Source: Parietaria judaica
Lineage: Eukaryota > Streptophyta > Magnoliopsida > Rosales > Urticaceae
Reading direction: 5' to 3'
Assembly (NCBI GenBank): GCA_954871525.1
Contig: OX940863.1
Location: forward strand, 9,338,001 to 9,402,000
DNA length: 64,000 nt
Shown here: in pieces, positions 24,634 through 35,376 of the stretch
Layout: each line of letters starts with the position of its first letter
Position numbering within the stretch: position 1 is the stretch's first letter
Notes under the pieces: generated by a model
Told to the model about the DNA's origin: nothing
The model's input: the letters and a program-made list of their open reading frames with translations, nothing else
The model's database searches: none
Program-made: the position numbers and the translations under genes

Positions 24634-25490
24634 ACTTCGGCAATGAGCTGAGGAATGGGCAAGCATCTGAACAGAACCCCCCTCAAGACCAACCTCAGAA
24701 CAGCCAAAAAAGAGCCGAACAGCAAGGGACACCAAGGGAAAATGCCCAGCCGAACAAAAGAGGACGGGTACACATGCTCGAAGAACCAGACGAACAGACA
24801 TATGAGGAAGCAGAAGACATTGGCGAACAGCTCGATGAGATCCCCGAGCCCATTGGCAGAATCTACACAATAGTAGGAGGGTCCCAGCTGCACGGAAATT
24901 CAATCAATTCCATCAAGGCTCACCAACGAAGGCTCAAAGCCGGACCAGTAATTGTTCCGAGGTGAGAACCGGATTTTGAAATTTCATTCGAGGACAGTGA
25001 AGCAGCCACACTGATCGGTCCGCATGATGACGCGCTAGTTGTCACACTCCTAGTTGCCTCATACACGATGGATAGAATACTAATCGACAATGGGAGCTCA
25101 GTCGATGTGATCTTCCTGGAACCGTTGCTGAAGTTGGGAGTCGAAGAAACTGAGATCAGCAGGGAAGCCATCCCTTTAACCGGCTTCGATGGAGGGACCA
25201 TCAATGCAATAGGCACGCTGCGACTTTCAATCGCAGCAGCAGGGGTAGGAAGGACAAAGAACTTCCTAGTATTAGACTGCCCGTCAGTTTACAACATGAT
25301 ACTAGGAAGACTCTGGTTGCACATGATGAAAGCCGTACCATCAACTTATCATCAACTAATACGCTTCCCGAATAGGGAAGGAAATTTTTTTGAAGTCAAG
25401 GGAAATCAGAAGCAATCCAGGATCTGCTATATGAGCGCATTCCGGAACATCCAAGCCGCTAAGACCGCAAGAGAAAAATCTACCGCATAG
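24576..25490 (+). pseudogene. Retrotransposon gag C-terminal linker and aspartic protease, interrupted
   Basis: The frame from 24576 encodes a charged linker and then, after an in-frame TGA at 24963-24965, the aspartic protease with the active-site phrase ILIDNGSSVDVIF (DNGSS, a plant gypsy variant of DTG). The later VYNMILGRLWLHMM block is also typical. The frame ends at a TAG at 25488-25490. The pol frame at 25497 is in the same phase, so the TAG alone separates protease from RT. It could be a read-through point or a disabling mutation; the other two breaks make mutation likely. Confidence 0.8.
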
Positions 25491-25496
25491 CAATTA

Positions 25497-28400
25497 ATGT
25501 CGGTAGAAGGAAAAGAGGAGGACGGCCAGGAGAGGACCGCCGACACGGATGGACCCAACTTGGAAATGACAGTCCAGGTCCAGATCGATCCCGATAATCC
25601 AGATCACCGGGTAGGGATAGGGAAAGGACTGGACAATAACGTCAGAAAAGAACTCCTCAAATTCCTCACTAAAAACCGGGATTGTTTTGCTTGGTCCCAC
25701 AAGGACATGCCCGGAATAGACCCAAGCATCGCAACCCATCGCCTGAATCTAGATCCCAGTTATAAGCCGGTAAAACAAAAAAGACGAAAGCTAGGCCCAG
25801 ACCGGGCCCAAGCCGTAAACGAAGAAGTCACGAAACTGCTGCAAACCGGATCCATCAGGGAAGTCAAATACCCGGACTGGTTAGCAAATACGGTCGTCGT
25901 GAAAAAGAAAAATGGAAAGGCAAGAGTCTGTATTGACTTCACTGACCTAAACAAAGCCTGTCCCAAAGACAGTTTCCCAATGCCCCACATTGACCGCCTA
26001 GTCGAAGCAACATGTGGGCACGAATTACTGTCATTCATGGACGCGTTTTCGGGATACAATCAAATCCTCATGCACCCGGAGGACCAGGAAAAAACGACTT
26101 TCATAACCGACAGGGGTACATACTGTTACAAAGTTATGCCCTTCGGGTTAAAGAATGCCGGAGCCACATATCAAAGATTAGTTAACCGGATGTTTGCTGA
26201 GCAACTCGGCAAAACCATGGAGGTCTATATTGATGATATGTTGGTAAAATCCTCCCAAGCAACCGATCATGTAGCCCACCTAGAAGAGTGCTTCGCGATA
26301 CTACGAAAGTATCAAATGAAGCTTAACCCGACAAAATGCACCTTCGGGGTAACTTCGGGAAAATTCCTGGGTTATTTGGTCACTCAGCGAGGAATAGAAG
26401 CTAATCCCGACCAGATAAAAGCCCTCCAGGACATGCCCTCCCCGAGGACTGTTAGGGAGACACAAAGGCTGACTGGGAGAATCGCAGCCCTTAATCGGTT
26501 CATATCAAGAGCAACAGACAAGTGCCTACCCTTTTACAAACTCTTGAAGGGGAACAAAAAGTTCGAATGGATCGAAGAGTGCGAGGAAGCATTCCAAAAG
26601 CTAAAAAGGTACCTCTCCGCGCCACCCATAATTACCAGACCGATCCTAGGAGAGCCATTATTCTTATACTTGGCTGTCTCACCATCGGCAGTGAGTGGGG
26701 TAATAGTGATAGAGGACCGTGGTGAGCAAAGGCCAATATTTTACATCAGCAAATCTCTAGAAGATGCTGAAACCAGATACCCAGCTATCGAAAAACTCGC
26801 ATTGGCAATGATAACCGCAGCGAGAAAACTCCGGCCTTACTTCCAATCCCACACCATCATGGTCATGACCACCCAGCCTTTGAGGATCATCCTCCACAGC
26901 CCGAACCAATCGGGAAGACTCATAAAATGGGCAGTTGAGCTAAGCGAGTTCGATATAGAATACAAAATCCGTACCTGTGCGAAATCACAAGTACTGGCTG
27001 ATTTTCTGATCGAATTACCGGCCGATGGTTCGAAAGAGGGTCACGAAGATGGAGAATGGAGACTCGAAGTCGATGGAGCCTCAAACCAAGGTGGATACGG
27101 GATCGGGATTCGTTTGATATCCCCTACGGGAGAAGTGTTGGAACAATCTTTCAGATTGAAATTCCACGCGACAAACAACGAGACCGAATATGAGGCCCTC
27201 ATCGCTGGCCTCAAACTAGCAAAAGCCGTAGGAGCCCAAAGGATAAGGGCCCATTCCGACTCCAAGCTAGTTACCAGTCAAATCAGTGGCGAATACGCCA
27301 CCCGTGACGATAGAATGGAGAAATACCTTTCGGTAGTAAAAGGTTTAATTCAACAATTCGATCACGTCGAGATAATCCAGATACCGAGAAGCGAGAACGC
27401 ATCAGCAGATGCATTGGCTGGTTTAGCTTCAACTTCGAATCCCGAAGTAAAGAGGATAATTCCAGTCGAAACAATAGATGAACCTAGCGTGACACGCGAA
27501 GTTTACAACATCCAAATAGAAGAAGACGATTGGAGAACCCCGATCGTCAACTATATCTTAACTGGAGCGAAACCCCAAGACAAGCAGAAGGCTAGGAAAC
27601 TGAGAATCCAAAGCGCCAGATTCTTCATTATCGGGGGAAAATTGTACAAACGCAGCTACACCGGACCCTACCTAAGGTGCCTAGGGAAGACCGAAGCTCA
27701 AATTGTACTCCACGAAATCCATGACGGAGAATGCGGCAACCACTCCGGAGGAAGATCTTTGGCAAACAAAGCGAAAAGGCAAGGCTTCTTCTGGGCCACC
27801 ATGCTGGCAGACAGCGAAGCATATGCCAGAAGATGCGATAAGTGCCAAAGACACTCCCCGTCCATACACCGGCCAGCAGAAGAACTCTCCTCAGTCTCAG
27901 TCTCATACCCGTTCATGAAATGGTCTATGGACATAGTCGGGCCTTTTCCCTTAGCCCCGGCTGGGAAAAGATTCATACTCGTTGTAACAGACTACTTCTC
28001 CAAATGGGTGGAAGCCGAAGCATACGCTAACATCAGGGACGTCGATGTAGAAAATTTCATCTGGAAAAACATCATTTGCCGTTTCGGCCTCCCAAAAGAG
28101 ATAATAGCTGATAATGGACCCCAGTTCATTTCCACGAGATTTCAAAACTTCTGTATCAACTGGAAAATGTCCTTGAACACATCCACTCCGAGGTACCCCC
28201 AGGGCAATGGCCAAGCCGAGGTAGCCAATCGGATCATAGTGGATGGAATCAAGAGACGCCTAGACACCAAAAAAGGACGATGGGCTGACGAGCTCATTGG
28301 AGTCCTTTGGTCCTACAGAACTACCCCGCGTAGGGCCACCGGGGAAACTCCATTTTCAATGGTATACGGCACCGAAGCCGTAATACCAGCAGAGATAGAG

Positions 28401-28772
28401 ACACCCAGCCTTCGAAGGGAACACGCACCCTTGAACGCAGAACTCAACGACGAAATGAGGGAAGATCAGCTCGACCACATCGACGAAAGACGAGAACAGG
28501 CTTTGATAAGAATTACCAACTATCAAAACTCGATAGCAAGGTATTACAATTCAAAGGTCAAACGTCGGAAATTTATAGTGGGAGAGCTGGTCCTCAGAAA
28601 AGTTTTCCAGAACACCACCGAGTTAAACGCGGGTAAGCTCGGGGCCAACTGGGAAGGACCTTACATCGTCACTGAAGTAGTAAAACCTGGAGTATACCGG
28701 CTAGCCACTCCGGAAGGAACAAGAGTCCTCCGGAGCTGGAATGCCATGCACCTGAGGAAATACTACGCCTAA
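25497..28772 (+). CDS. Retrotransposon pol: reverse transcriptase, two RNase H domains, integrase
   Basis: This 1091-residue frame is fully open. The reverse transcriptase has VNRMFAEQLG and the catalytic YIDD at residues ~244-247. Its own RNase H follows (around residues 370-500). A second RNase H starts near residue 522 (LEVDGASNQGG, Asp 526; Glu in NETEYEAL near 564; HSDSKLV). This archaeal-type extra RNase H is a Tat marker. The integrase has the HHCC zinc region (ending CDKCQRHS) and the catalytic triad near Asp 812 (MDIVGPFP), Asp 872 (ADNGPQF) and Glu 908 (GNGQAEVANR), with 35 residues between the last two. The C terminus ends around LRSWNAMHLRKYY. All catalytic residues seen are intact. 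Confidence 0.95.
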   Translation: MSVEGKEEDGQERTADTDGPNLEMTVQVQIDPDNPDHRVGIGKGLDNNVRKELLKFLTKNRDCFAWSHKDMPGIDPSIATHRLNLDPSYKPVKQKRRKLGPDRAQAVNEEVTKLLQTGSIREVKYPDWLANTVVVKKKNGKARVCIDFTDLNKACPKDSFPMPHIDRLVEATCGHELLSFMDAFSGYNQILMHPEDQEKTTFITDRGTYCYKVMPFGLKNAGATYQRLVNRMFAEQLGKTMEVYIDDMLVKSSQATDHVAHLEECFAILRKYQMKLNPTKCTFGVTSGKFLGYLVTQRGIEANPDQIKALQDMPSPRTVRETQRLTGRIAALNRFISRATDKCLPFYKLLKGNKKFEWIEECEEAFQKLKRYLSAPPIITRPILGEPLFLYLAVSPSAVSGVIVIEDRGEQRPIFYISKSLEDAETRYPAIEKLALAMITAARKLRPYFQSHTIMVMTTQPLRIILHSPNQSGRLIKWAVELSEFDIEYKIRTCAKSQVLADFLIELPADGSKEGHEDGEWRLEVDGASNQGGYGIGIRLISPTGEVLEQSFRLKFHATNNETEYEALIAGLKLAKAVGAQRIRAHSDSKLVTSQISGEYATRDDRMEKYLSVVKGLIQQFDHVEIIQIPRSENASADALAGLASTSNPEVKRIIPVETIDEPSVTREVYNIQIEEDDWRTPIVNYILTGAKPQDKQKARKLRIQSARFFIIGGKLYKRSYTGPYLRCLGKTEAQIVLHEIHDGECGNHSGGRSLANKAKRQGFFWATMLADSEAYARRCDKCQRHSPSIHRPAEELSSVSVSYPFMKWSMDIVGPFPLAPAGKRFILVVTDYFSKWVEAEAYANIRDVDVENFIWKNIICRFGLPKEIIADNGPQFISTRFQNFCINWKMSLNTSTPRYPQGNGQAEVANRIIVDGIKRRLDTKKGRWADELIGVLWSYRTTPRRATGETPFSMVYGTEAVIPAEIETPSLRREHAPLNAELNDEMREDQLDHIDERREQALIRITNYQNSIARYYNSKVKRRKFIVGELVLRKVFQNTTELNAGKLGANWEGPYIVTEVVKPGVYRLATPEGTRVLRSWNAMHLRKYYA

Positions 28773-28949
28773 CCCGACCTACCCGGTCTCCCATGAACTA
28801 CGTAATGACTTGATCCCCAAATATGGGGTACGTAGGCAGCCCGTCTTACCAACGGGCACAGTCTCAATCCAAATCCAAACCAAATCGGTCCGACCTTCAT
28901 TAAGTGTAAACTCTGAAGATTTGCATTATCAAGGTAAAAATATCTAAAC

Positions 28950-29222
28950 ACTTTTCTAAGGCAACAAGCCTACCGGGTAACAGACCCACTCTCTAAAGGC
29001 CAACGAGCCTAACCGGGTAACAAACCTACTTTTCTAAGGCAACAAGCCTACCGGGTAACAAACCCACTCTCTAAAGGCCAACGAGCCTAACCGGGTAACA
29101 AACCTACTTTTCTAAGGCAACAAGCCTACCGGGTAACAGACCCACTCTCTAAAGGCCAACGAGCCTAATCAGGTAACAAACCCATCAACTTAGGCAACAA
29201 GCCTCGCCGGGCAACAAGCCCA
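28950..29222 (+). repeat. 78-bp tandem repeat in the retrotransposon 3' region
   Basis: A unit beginning ACTTTTCTAAGGCAACAAGC recurs at 28950, 29028 and 29106, a spacing of exactly 78 bp, and decays after about 3.4 units. Each unit is itself two diverged ~39-bp halves, one with GGCAACAAGCCTACCGGGTA and one with GGCCAACGAGCCTAACCGGG. Tandem arrays between pol and the 3' LTR are known in Tat elements and can seed satellite DNA. Confidence 0.9.
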
Positions 29223-29713
29223 CTCCATTAAAATTATTTATACTAATCTTCGCAAATAGACTAAAAGTCTACGAGCATATTCATTATCAAGAAACGAAAC
29301 TTACGGACTACCACGAAGACGAGTAGAGATGATCGACGAACAGACAGAGAGGAGAATAAGAAGAATAATGAATTCACCTCAATCACTAGGTAAACTACCT
29401 TCTTTCATACTTAAGAAACTTTTATAATCTCTTTTATAATTTCGTATAAGTCTATCAATCTATATGCTGCTCCTAGCCAATCTTAGCCGTTATCAAGGAA
29501 GATCGTAAAGGAAATTAACTTAGAAGAAAGCTAGCATTAGAAACAAAGGAATCATTCAAAGAAAGAAAAATAGCAAAGGCCCTAACCACGGGCATATCCA
29601 AACCATACAAAAAAGGGTTCAAGCCGCCGTAGACTTGCCCATAGAAATTGTTCTGGCCTTAGGCCTTATTTAGCTAAAAAAAAAAATAAAAAAATAAAAA
29701 ATGGGGGACCGCT
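29223..29713. other. Retrotransposon noncoding region between tandem repeat and antisense gene
   Basis: About 490 bp with no open frame of note. An A-rich run lies at 29676-29700. It probably holds the 3' UTR of the antisense gene and part of the element's own 3' region. Confidence 0.5.
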
Positions 29714-32391
29714 CTATGCGTCAGCCCCGAGTACATCTGCGATATCCTCCTCATCATTTTTCTTCTCTCCGGTCATATCTTCTTGCAAGGCGGGCTCCCC
29801 GGTCACGACCTCTTCGGCTGCGGGTTCTTCAAGGGCAGGCTCTTCAGGGACGGGCTCCTTAGCGACTTGCTGCTCGGACCGGGCACTTTGATCTGCAAAG
29901 GAAAGCTCGGTCAAATCTGCATCAGGAGACATGGCCGGAGACCCTATCATCGGTATCGGTGTCCCCTCCAAGATAGCCTTGTAGCGGACAACGTTGCCTT
30001 CTAGGACCTCCTTCTCGGCCTCAAAGTCAGTAACCTTGCCATCAATCACATCCTGGACCAACTCGAGGCAACCTTCGGCTTGGTCCAAACAGCAATTATC
30101 GGCAGCCGTACCTTTGTACCAGTCAATCATCGCGTCCCTCTCTTTCACCCTTCGGCGATAACGGGAACGGATAGCATTTTTCTCGACCTCACGGTCAAGC
30201 GACTGCTGCCGGGCCTCCGCCAGCTCAGAGATGAGGCGCTGCACGTCCTCCTTTAAAACCGTCGCCTCCTCCTCCTTCTTCTTGGCCACTTCCTCTGCCC
30301 GTCCTCTTGCCGCATCGGAAGTTAGCACCTCCCTGACGGCCGCATCTCTCGCCTTATCGGCCTCCTCCACCAACCCGGAAGCATTTTTTAGCTTCTCTCT
30401 GAGATCCTCGACCGTGTTCACGAGGCCCTTAATCCTAGATTCGGAAGAAGTTATCTTCCGACCCATCGTCAGTAGCTGATCGGCCTTCGCCCGGATAGCC
30501 ACCACGGCATCCGCCAGTTCCCTCTCTTTCAACGCGAGCTGCTCGGCAGCTTGCGCCCCCTCCTTCGCCTCCTCTAACTGGTCCTCGTAATCGAGAACCA
30601 TGTCGTTTATGGTCGCCGTGAGCTACACGTCAAAAATAAAAAGTATAAAGTTAGAAAATTTTTGACAATCAGCAAAACTTGGGCAAATAAAAGATTAACG
30701 GAGACTTACGTGAACAGTCATAGCCGACACAGCCTTGTAGATAGGCTTCTCAGCAATAGATCTCGGAACTCTGCCAACCCCGCCATTCGTAATTTGCCGG
30801 AGGAGCCCGGCCGCGACCTTAGGCGCCTTGTGGAGACCCTTGTCCCCGTACCAAGTGCACCCGACCTTGCGGGTAACCTCTTTCTCCTTAGCTTTACCCC
30901 CGATCACGAGGGGAGCCGATCTCATTTTCTCCCCAGTCTTGCCCTGGGAGACCTCTCTAGGGCGCTCAGCTTCGTGAGCAACCTCTTTCCCTTTGGCCTT
31001 CTCGGGGACCCTGACCACTTCTTTCGGGGCCGAGTTACCCCTCGCCTTCTTACGGGCTTCAGAATCTCCCCCCTCTCGCGGCCGCTTCACCACGGCATCC
31101 GAATCCGCCCTAGGACGGGCTGCATCCTGAGAAGGACGAGTCGAATCCTTGGAAGGATGGATAGGAGCAGGAGGGGGAACATCCCTCTTTTCAGAATTCT
31201 TCGCCACAGGCGTGGCGTCCGGAGTATTATCGCCGTCATCAGAAAGCACTACTACGGACTGATCCCCTGCCGTCTGCACGGCAATATCAGCAGGAGCCTC
31301 CTCAGCAGGAGCCTCCTCGACCTTCTTCTCCGTCTCTTGACGGATAGCTCCATGAGCAGTAACGGTCGTGCCGGCATGGGCCTCAACTCGTGGAGCCGGG
31401 CTAGACGTACCCGCCTGCTCCTCCAACTTCCTCCTCGCCCGAAGGCTCAAACCCTTAGGACGAGCAGCTTCCATTTCCTCTGCACATCCAAAAACCACAC
31501 TTAGGCAGAAATCAACAATATTTAACGGAATGCTTAGAAAAATAGACCTTACCCGGAAGATCGGGAGCGTTGTTATCGTACGCGATGAATTTCTCCTCTT
31601 CTTCCTCGGGCCACAATCCGACGGACTCAAGCCTCTCCCGAGTAAATGACGACCACGGCTCGGGACCAAAAGGGAACAATTTCTTCTTCAAAGCCCTCCA
31701 CTTGTCAGTGATAGGAAGAGACTTAGGCTTCTTAGAATTTTCAGCTGCATAGAAAAAGAAAAAAGAGTATTAGCAAACTTGTCAAAAAATCCGAACAGAA
31801 AATCTCGCCAACCCAACCCGGAATCTCACCTATCTCATGCACCCATACGTTCCTGTAGCCCGGCCAAGATCCAAGTGTCTCCTGACTGGCTAGGAAAAAG
31901 AAATACTTGTGGGTCCAAGCACTTTCTTTCTTGGGAATACCAACAATGATCTCCCCTTCTTTAACGGATAGAAAAAACCTACCCTTAGCCTGACCATTAG
32001 TCTTGACGACCAAGCCCGTCAACAAATCTTCGAGTGTAAGTGTATGCAAACACTCGTGAGCCCGGACAAGCAAGGCCGTCAGGATCCTAAACGAATTAGG
32101 ACTAAATTGCCCTATAGAAACCCCTAAGTAAGAAAAATATTTTAGGATAAGCTCGAAAATAGGAAATCTAAGCCCCCCGGATTCAAAGAACCTTTCATAT
32201 ACACAAATCCACCCGTCTATATTTTGCTCGTCAGCATGTTCATCTGAACCCGGCAATCTGAGCGAGATAGACTGCGGGATATTATATTTTACCCGGATCC
32301 TAGTAAGATCCTTAGGCTTTAGAACAGACTTAGGAGAGTCTGTAGCCAGAAACTCCGTTTGCCATTTATCAGTTGCCTTTTTAGGACCCAT
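29714..32391 (-). CDS. Antisense gene of the Tat element (putative gypsy-type transposon protein)
   Basis: Four minus-strand exons, 32391-31830, 31744-31553, 31479-30710 and 30622-29714, join in phase through GT-AG introns to give about 810 residues. Exon 1 carries the plant family called putative gypsy type transposon (the GGLRFPIFELILKYFSYLGV segment and SPNSFRILTAL). Exon 3 is a long Ala/Glu/Lys/Arg-rich, probably disordered region. Exon 4 is a predicted coiled coil of ~200 residues (EEAKEGAQAAEQLALKEREL and on), ending in repeated ALEEPAAEE-like phrases. The function is unknown; such antisense genes are found in some Tat elements. Unlike gag, this gene shows no stop or frameshift. Confidence 0.78.
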
Positions 32392-33173
32392 TTCCTGTCT
32401 AGAGAATCCTAGAAAAAACCGAAAGATCTAAACCAGTACAAAAATCCAGGAAACTACCCAGAAACCAACAAAGAGGACAGAAAAGCAAATCCCAGAAAAA
32501 CCTCCTAGCAGACCCTCAGAAAACAAAAGATAATAGTTAGAAAGAAAACTAGAACCTGAACTTCCTAGGAGTTCGATGAAGAAGACGAAGAAATGGACCT
32601 CGGAGCACCTTCGATGGCGGTTCGAAAAGTTTATATCTCTAAAAACTCAAAGCTTTTCTCTCTCTAAAATTCGAAAATGATATTCGAATGCGAAACACGA
32701 TATATATGGAGGAGAGAGAAAGAAGTTACCTTCGACAAGACGCGTGACGGGCAGAAGCTGAAGAGACGTGCCCATTAAATGCGAAACACTTGAGTATTTA
32801 TACTCGAAAACCGTCGCTGATCCTACGGTTAGGGTTTCCTCGAAAATCGCAACAAATCTCATCCTACGGTTGAGATCAGCGAGCTATCCGGCGATACGTC
32901 AGCATGACAGTTGTATCAGGAGAATGTGAAGGGTTTATTTTCTTCGAACTCCGCAAATAGGGACACGTGTCATAACTGTTCCCGCCTAAAATTCGAAGCG
33001 ACAGTTACAGCTTCAAGGTCCTACTCGTCCATCGTATCTCGGAATTATCCAAAAATCCTGCCCGGAATATGCAGATTTGTGGCAAAAGTTACAGATTTAA
33101 TTAATTCTATCCGGTACGAATTTTACATGATTTCATCGAATATATACTATAAAATTTACTTCGTATTTTTTAT
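32392..33173. other. Retrotransposon region upstream of the antisense gene
   Basis: This ~780 bp lies between the antisense start codon and the polypurine tract, and should contain the antisense promoter and 5' UTR. On the minus strand the CT-rich stretch around 32645-32720 is notable. No other gene is seen. Confidence 0.45.
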
Positions 33174-33187
33174 AGTAGGGGGTTGAC
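33174..33187 (+). other. Polypurine tract
   Basis: AGTAGGGGGTTGAC lies immediately before the 3' LTR. The G run in a purine stretch is the expected plus-strand priming site, although the last bases are not purines. Confidence 0.65.
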
Positions 33188-34045
33188 TGTTGATGTACAA
33201 ATTCGTCATTATTTAATATGACATAAAGTACTAAAGTCGTGAATTAATTAAATCCACAAACAAAGATTGAAGGCTTCAAAAGAAATAATTCGATATTCAC
33301 AAAAGCCCAATTGAGAAGCCCACTAAAGCTCTCAATCAGACAAAGCCCAACGGATACAAAGCCACTCGGCCCAAAAGGCCCAAAGGCCCAATATCTATCT
33401 GTCATCAACCCAGAAAGACAAGGGTATAATCGTCATACTCTCTACCCGGCCTCTCATTTCAAACCCAAGCGAAAGACTAGAAGTACGAAGTCAAGTCTTC
33501 AACGGGCATAATTCAAACACGACGAAGAGAACGCAGTCGTGGGACACGTGTAGCAAGGCAAGCCATTCAACCCGTTCAGCTCGGAAAGACAACCCCACGA
33601 TTCTTGGAAGTCCAACGGGAAGAATTGAAATCTATAAATATCAAGCTCAAGCCCAGATCAAAGGGGAGATACGCATACACCATCTTGAGAGAATACATCG
33701 AAAGTTCCTACTCGGCATTCTTGCTCACTTAGAGAGATTTTGTTGTATTCTTTGTTCCCTTTTTCATTCTTTTCTTTTATTCTAGACGTAATTTGCTGCC
33801 TGTAGCCATCCGTCTATGCTATCTGTCGCAATAAACTAACAGAGGACGTAGTCAACTACCGCCTTGGGACGAACCTCTATAAAAAACCACTCGTCTCATT
33901 TATATCGCTTATATCTATATACATATATCGAGAGTGAATCGAGAGCTCGCAACGTGAGAGATCGAATTCCACAATATCTTAATTCAACAAATATCATACA
34001 CTCACAAGTCACACTGACTGTTTGAAGTGGGAAACCACGTCAACA
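33188..34045 (+). repeat. 3' LTR
   Basis: This is the second 858-bp LTR, with the same ends as the 5' copy. The five differences I see are C to T near 33400, C to T and G to A near 33478-33481, A to C near 33709, and C to T near 33983. It is followed directly by the right CCAAT target duplication. Confidence 0.95.
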
Positions 34046-34050
34046 CCAAT
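34046..34050. repeat. Target-site duplication, right copy (CCAAT)
   Basis: Matches the five bases before the 5' LTR at 22021-22025. Confidence 0.92.
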
Positions 34051-34706
34051 TACTCTTTCAAAATCAATTTTTTTATTTACCATAAATTAACAAAGAAATT
34101 AAAGAAGGGAGTGGGTATACCAGCTTCGTAGCCACTTTTATTTGGGCAAGTTAAATATTTTGCTAATTTGTTGGATTTAGTACATTTACATTTACTTACA
34201 ATAAATCCTTCTAGCTACTTTTGACATAACTACTTATCTAAATTTTAATATTATCAGTTGACATTTGCTACATGACATGGAACATCATTTGAAATACTAT
34301 ATACCATAGGCATTGGAATTTATATAATTTGGTATCAACAGAAATGATATTTCAAATTCAAACATTATTATTTATTTATTCGATTTTTGCAACACATTAC
34401 TTAAGCCGTGGACCCGTGGACCAAGTAAAGGACATGATATGTGTACATAGTATTAAATATATAAGAAAAAGTGTGACCATCACGTAATTAAGGACTGGGG
34501 TTGCACTATCTATCGTACAATATTTTTTTGTTTTGTTTTGGAAGACGGACTATAGACTATAGTACAATATTAGCCGTTTCAATTTTCTTCGTGGGTCCAA
34601 ATAAGAAGAAAAAGGACGTGTCATAATTTAAACTAAAGTACTACCAATGTTCGATATTCAATATTCAATCATGTTTCTTTTTTCAAAATAATAATATATA
34701 TATATA
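34051..34706. other. Intergenic region after the retrotransposon
   Basis: AT-rich DNA with no gene recognised. The right end is a short TA run into which the next element appears inserted. Confidence 0.5.
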
Positions 34707-35331
34707 CAGGCCCGGCCCTGAGGAAAGGCGCGCGAGGCGGCCGCCTTGGGCCCCCGATTCCGAAGGGCCCCATCTCTGCCGGAAGTCACCATGAAAGTCG
34801 ATCGCCATGGGAGCATGAAGTTTTCTGGTTTTGTTATATTAATAGGGCTTTTTGAAGAAGATGAAGAATGTGAACAATTTTTTGCATTGATAGTATAAAG
34901 ATTAGGGCCCAAATTCTCTCACATCCTGATTACAGTTTCAGATTAAATGTAATTTTTATTATCATTTATTTTATCTATAGCTATTGACGTGTGATAAAGA
35001 ATTTGTGGGGCCCATTACCTATATTAAATGCTATACAATGATATAATTTAGCAATAATTTTTCTTAGCTTTTATTCTGACTTATCACTAATATGATTTTT
35101 TTTCCTTCTAGAAATATTAGATATTAAGTCTAAAATTTATATTTTTGATAGATTTAAAACTTTAATTTGAAACTTTAACATATAACTAATACAAATTTTT
35201 TAGCATGATGTTTTGATGAAGAAAAAAAAAGTAAAACTAATTATTTTATTTGGATAAAATATATTATTTATATATTTTATTAGGGCCCAAAAAAATATTT
35301 TCGCCTCGGGCCTCTATTGAGTTAGGGCCGG

Positions 35332-35335
<4 letters not shown>
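34707..35335. mobile_element. hAT-like nonautonomous element with GGGCCGGCCC ends
   Basis: The left end CAGGCCCGGCCCTGAGG and the right end (inverted) TAGGGCCGGCCCTAA form imperfect terminal repeats. Just inside, GAGGCGGCCGCCTTGGGCCC on the left mirrors GGGCCC...CGCCTCGGGCCTC on the right. The middle is AT-rich with no transposase. GC-rich palindromic ends of this kind are common on plant hAT-derived elements, so the superfamily is an inference. It sits inside a TA microsatellite, which hides any target duplication. Confidence 0.65.

Positions 35336-35371
<36 letters not shown>
35336..35371. repeat. TA microsatellite
   Basis: A run of about eighteen TA units lies directly next to the hAT-like element. 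A shorter TA run lies on its other side. Confidence 0.9.

Positions 35372-35376
<5 letters not shown>

Larger units (their letters stand above)
22026..34045 (+). mobile_element. Ty3/gypsy LTR retrotransposon, Tat lineage, 12.0 kb
   Basis: This complete element has two 858-bp LTRs with TG...CA ends, a primer binding site, gag, protease, RT-RNaseH-integrase, a tandem-repeat zone, an antisense gene and a polypurine tract. A second RNase H domain between the RT-RNaseH and integrase, and the antisense gene before the 3' LTR, point to the Tat lineage (Retand/Ogre/Grande relatives). The LTRs differ at five positions by eye (about 0.6 percent), which means a recent insertion, plausibly some hundreds of thousands of years ago at commonly assumed rates. 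The gag and protease parts carry stops and a frame change, so this copy could move only with proteins supplied by another copy. Confidence 0.95.

Noticed and set aside
28950..29222. Regular repeats considered as a CRISPR-like array
   Set aside because: The repeats are directly tandem without unique spacers and lie inside a plant retrotransposon.
30662..31504. A 280-residue plus-strand open frame in the retrotransposon
   Set aside because: It is antisense to exon 3 of the antisense gene and has an Arg/Ser-rich composition typical of a shadow frame.
34658..34912. An 84-residue minus-strand open frame
   Set aside because: It covers the end of the hAT-like element and a TA microsatellite; the composition is that of repeat DNA.
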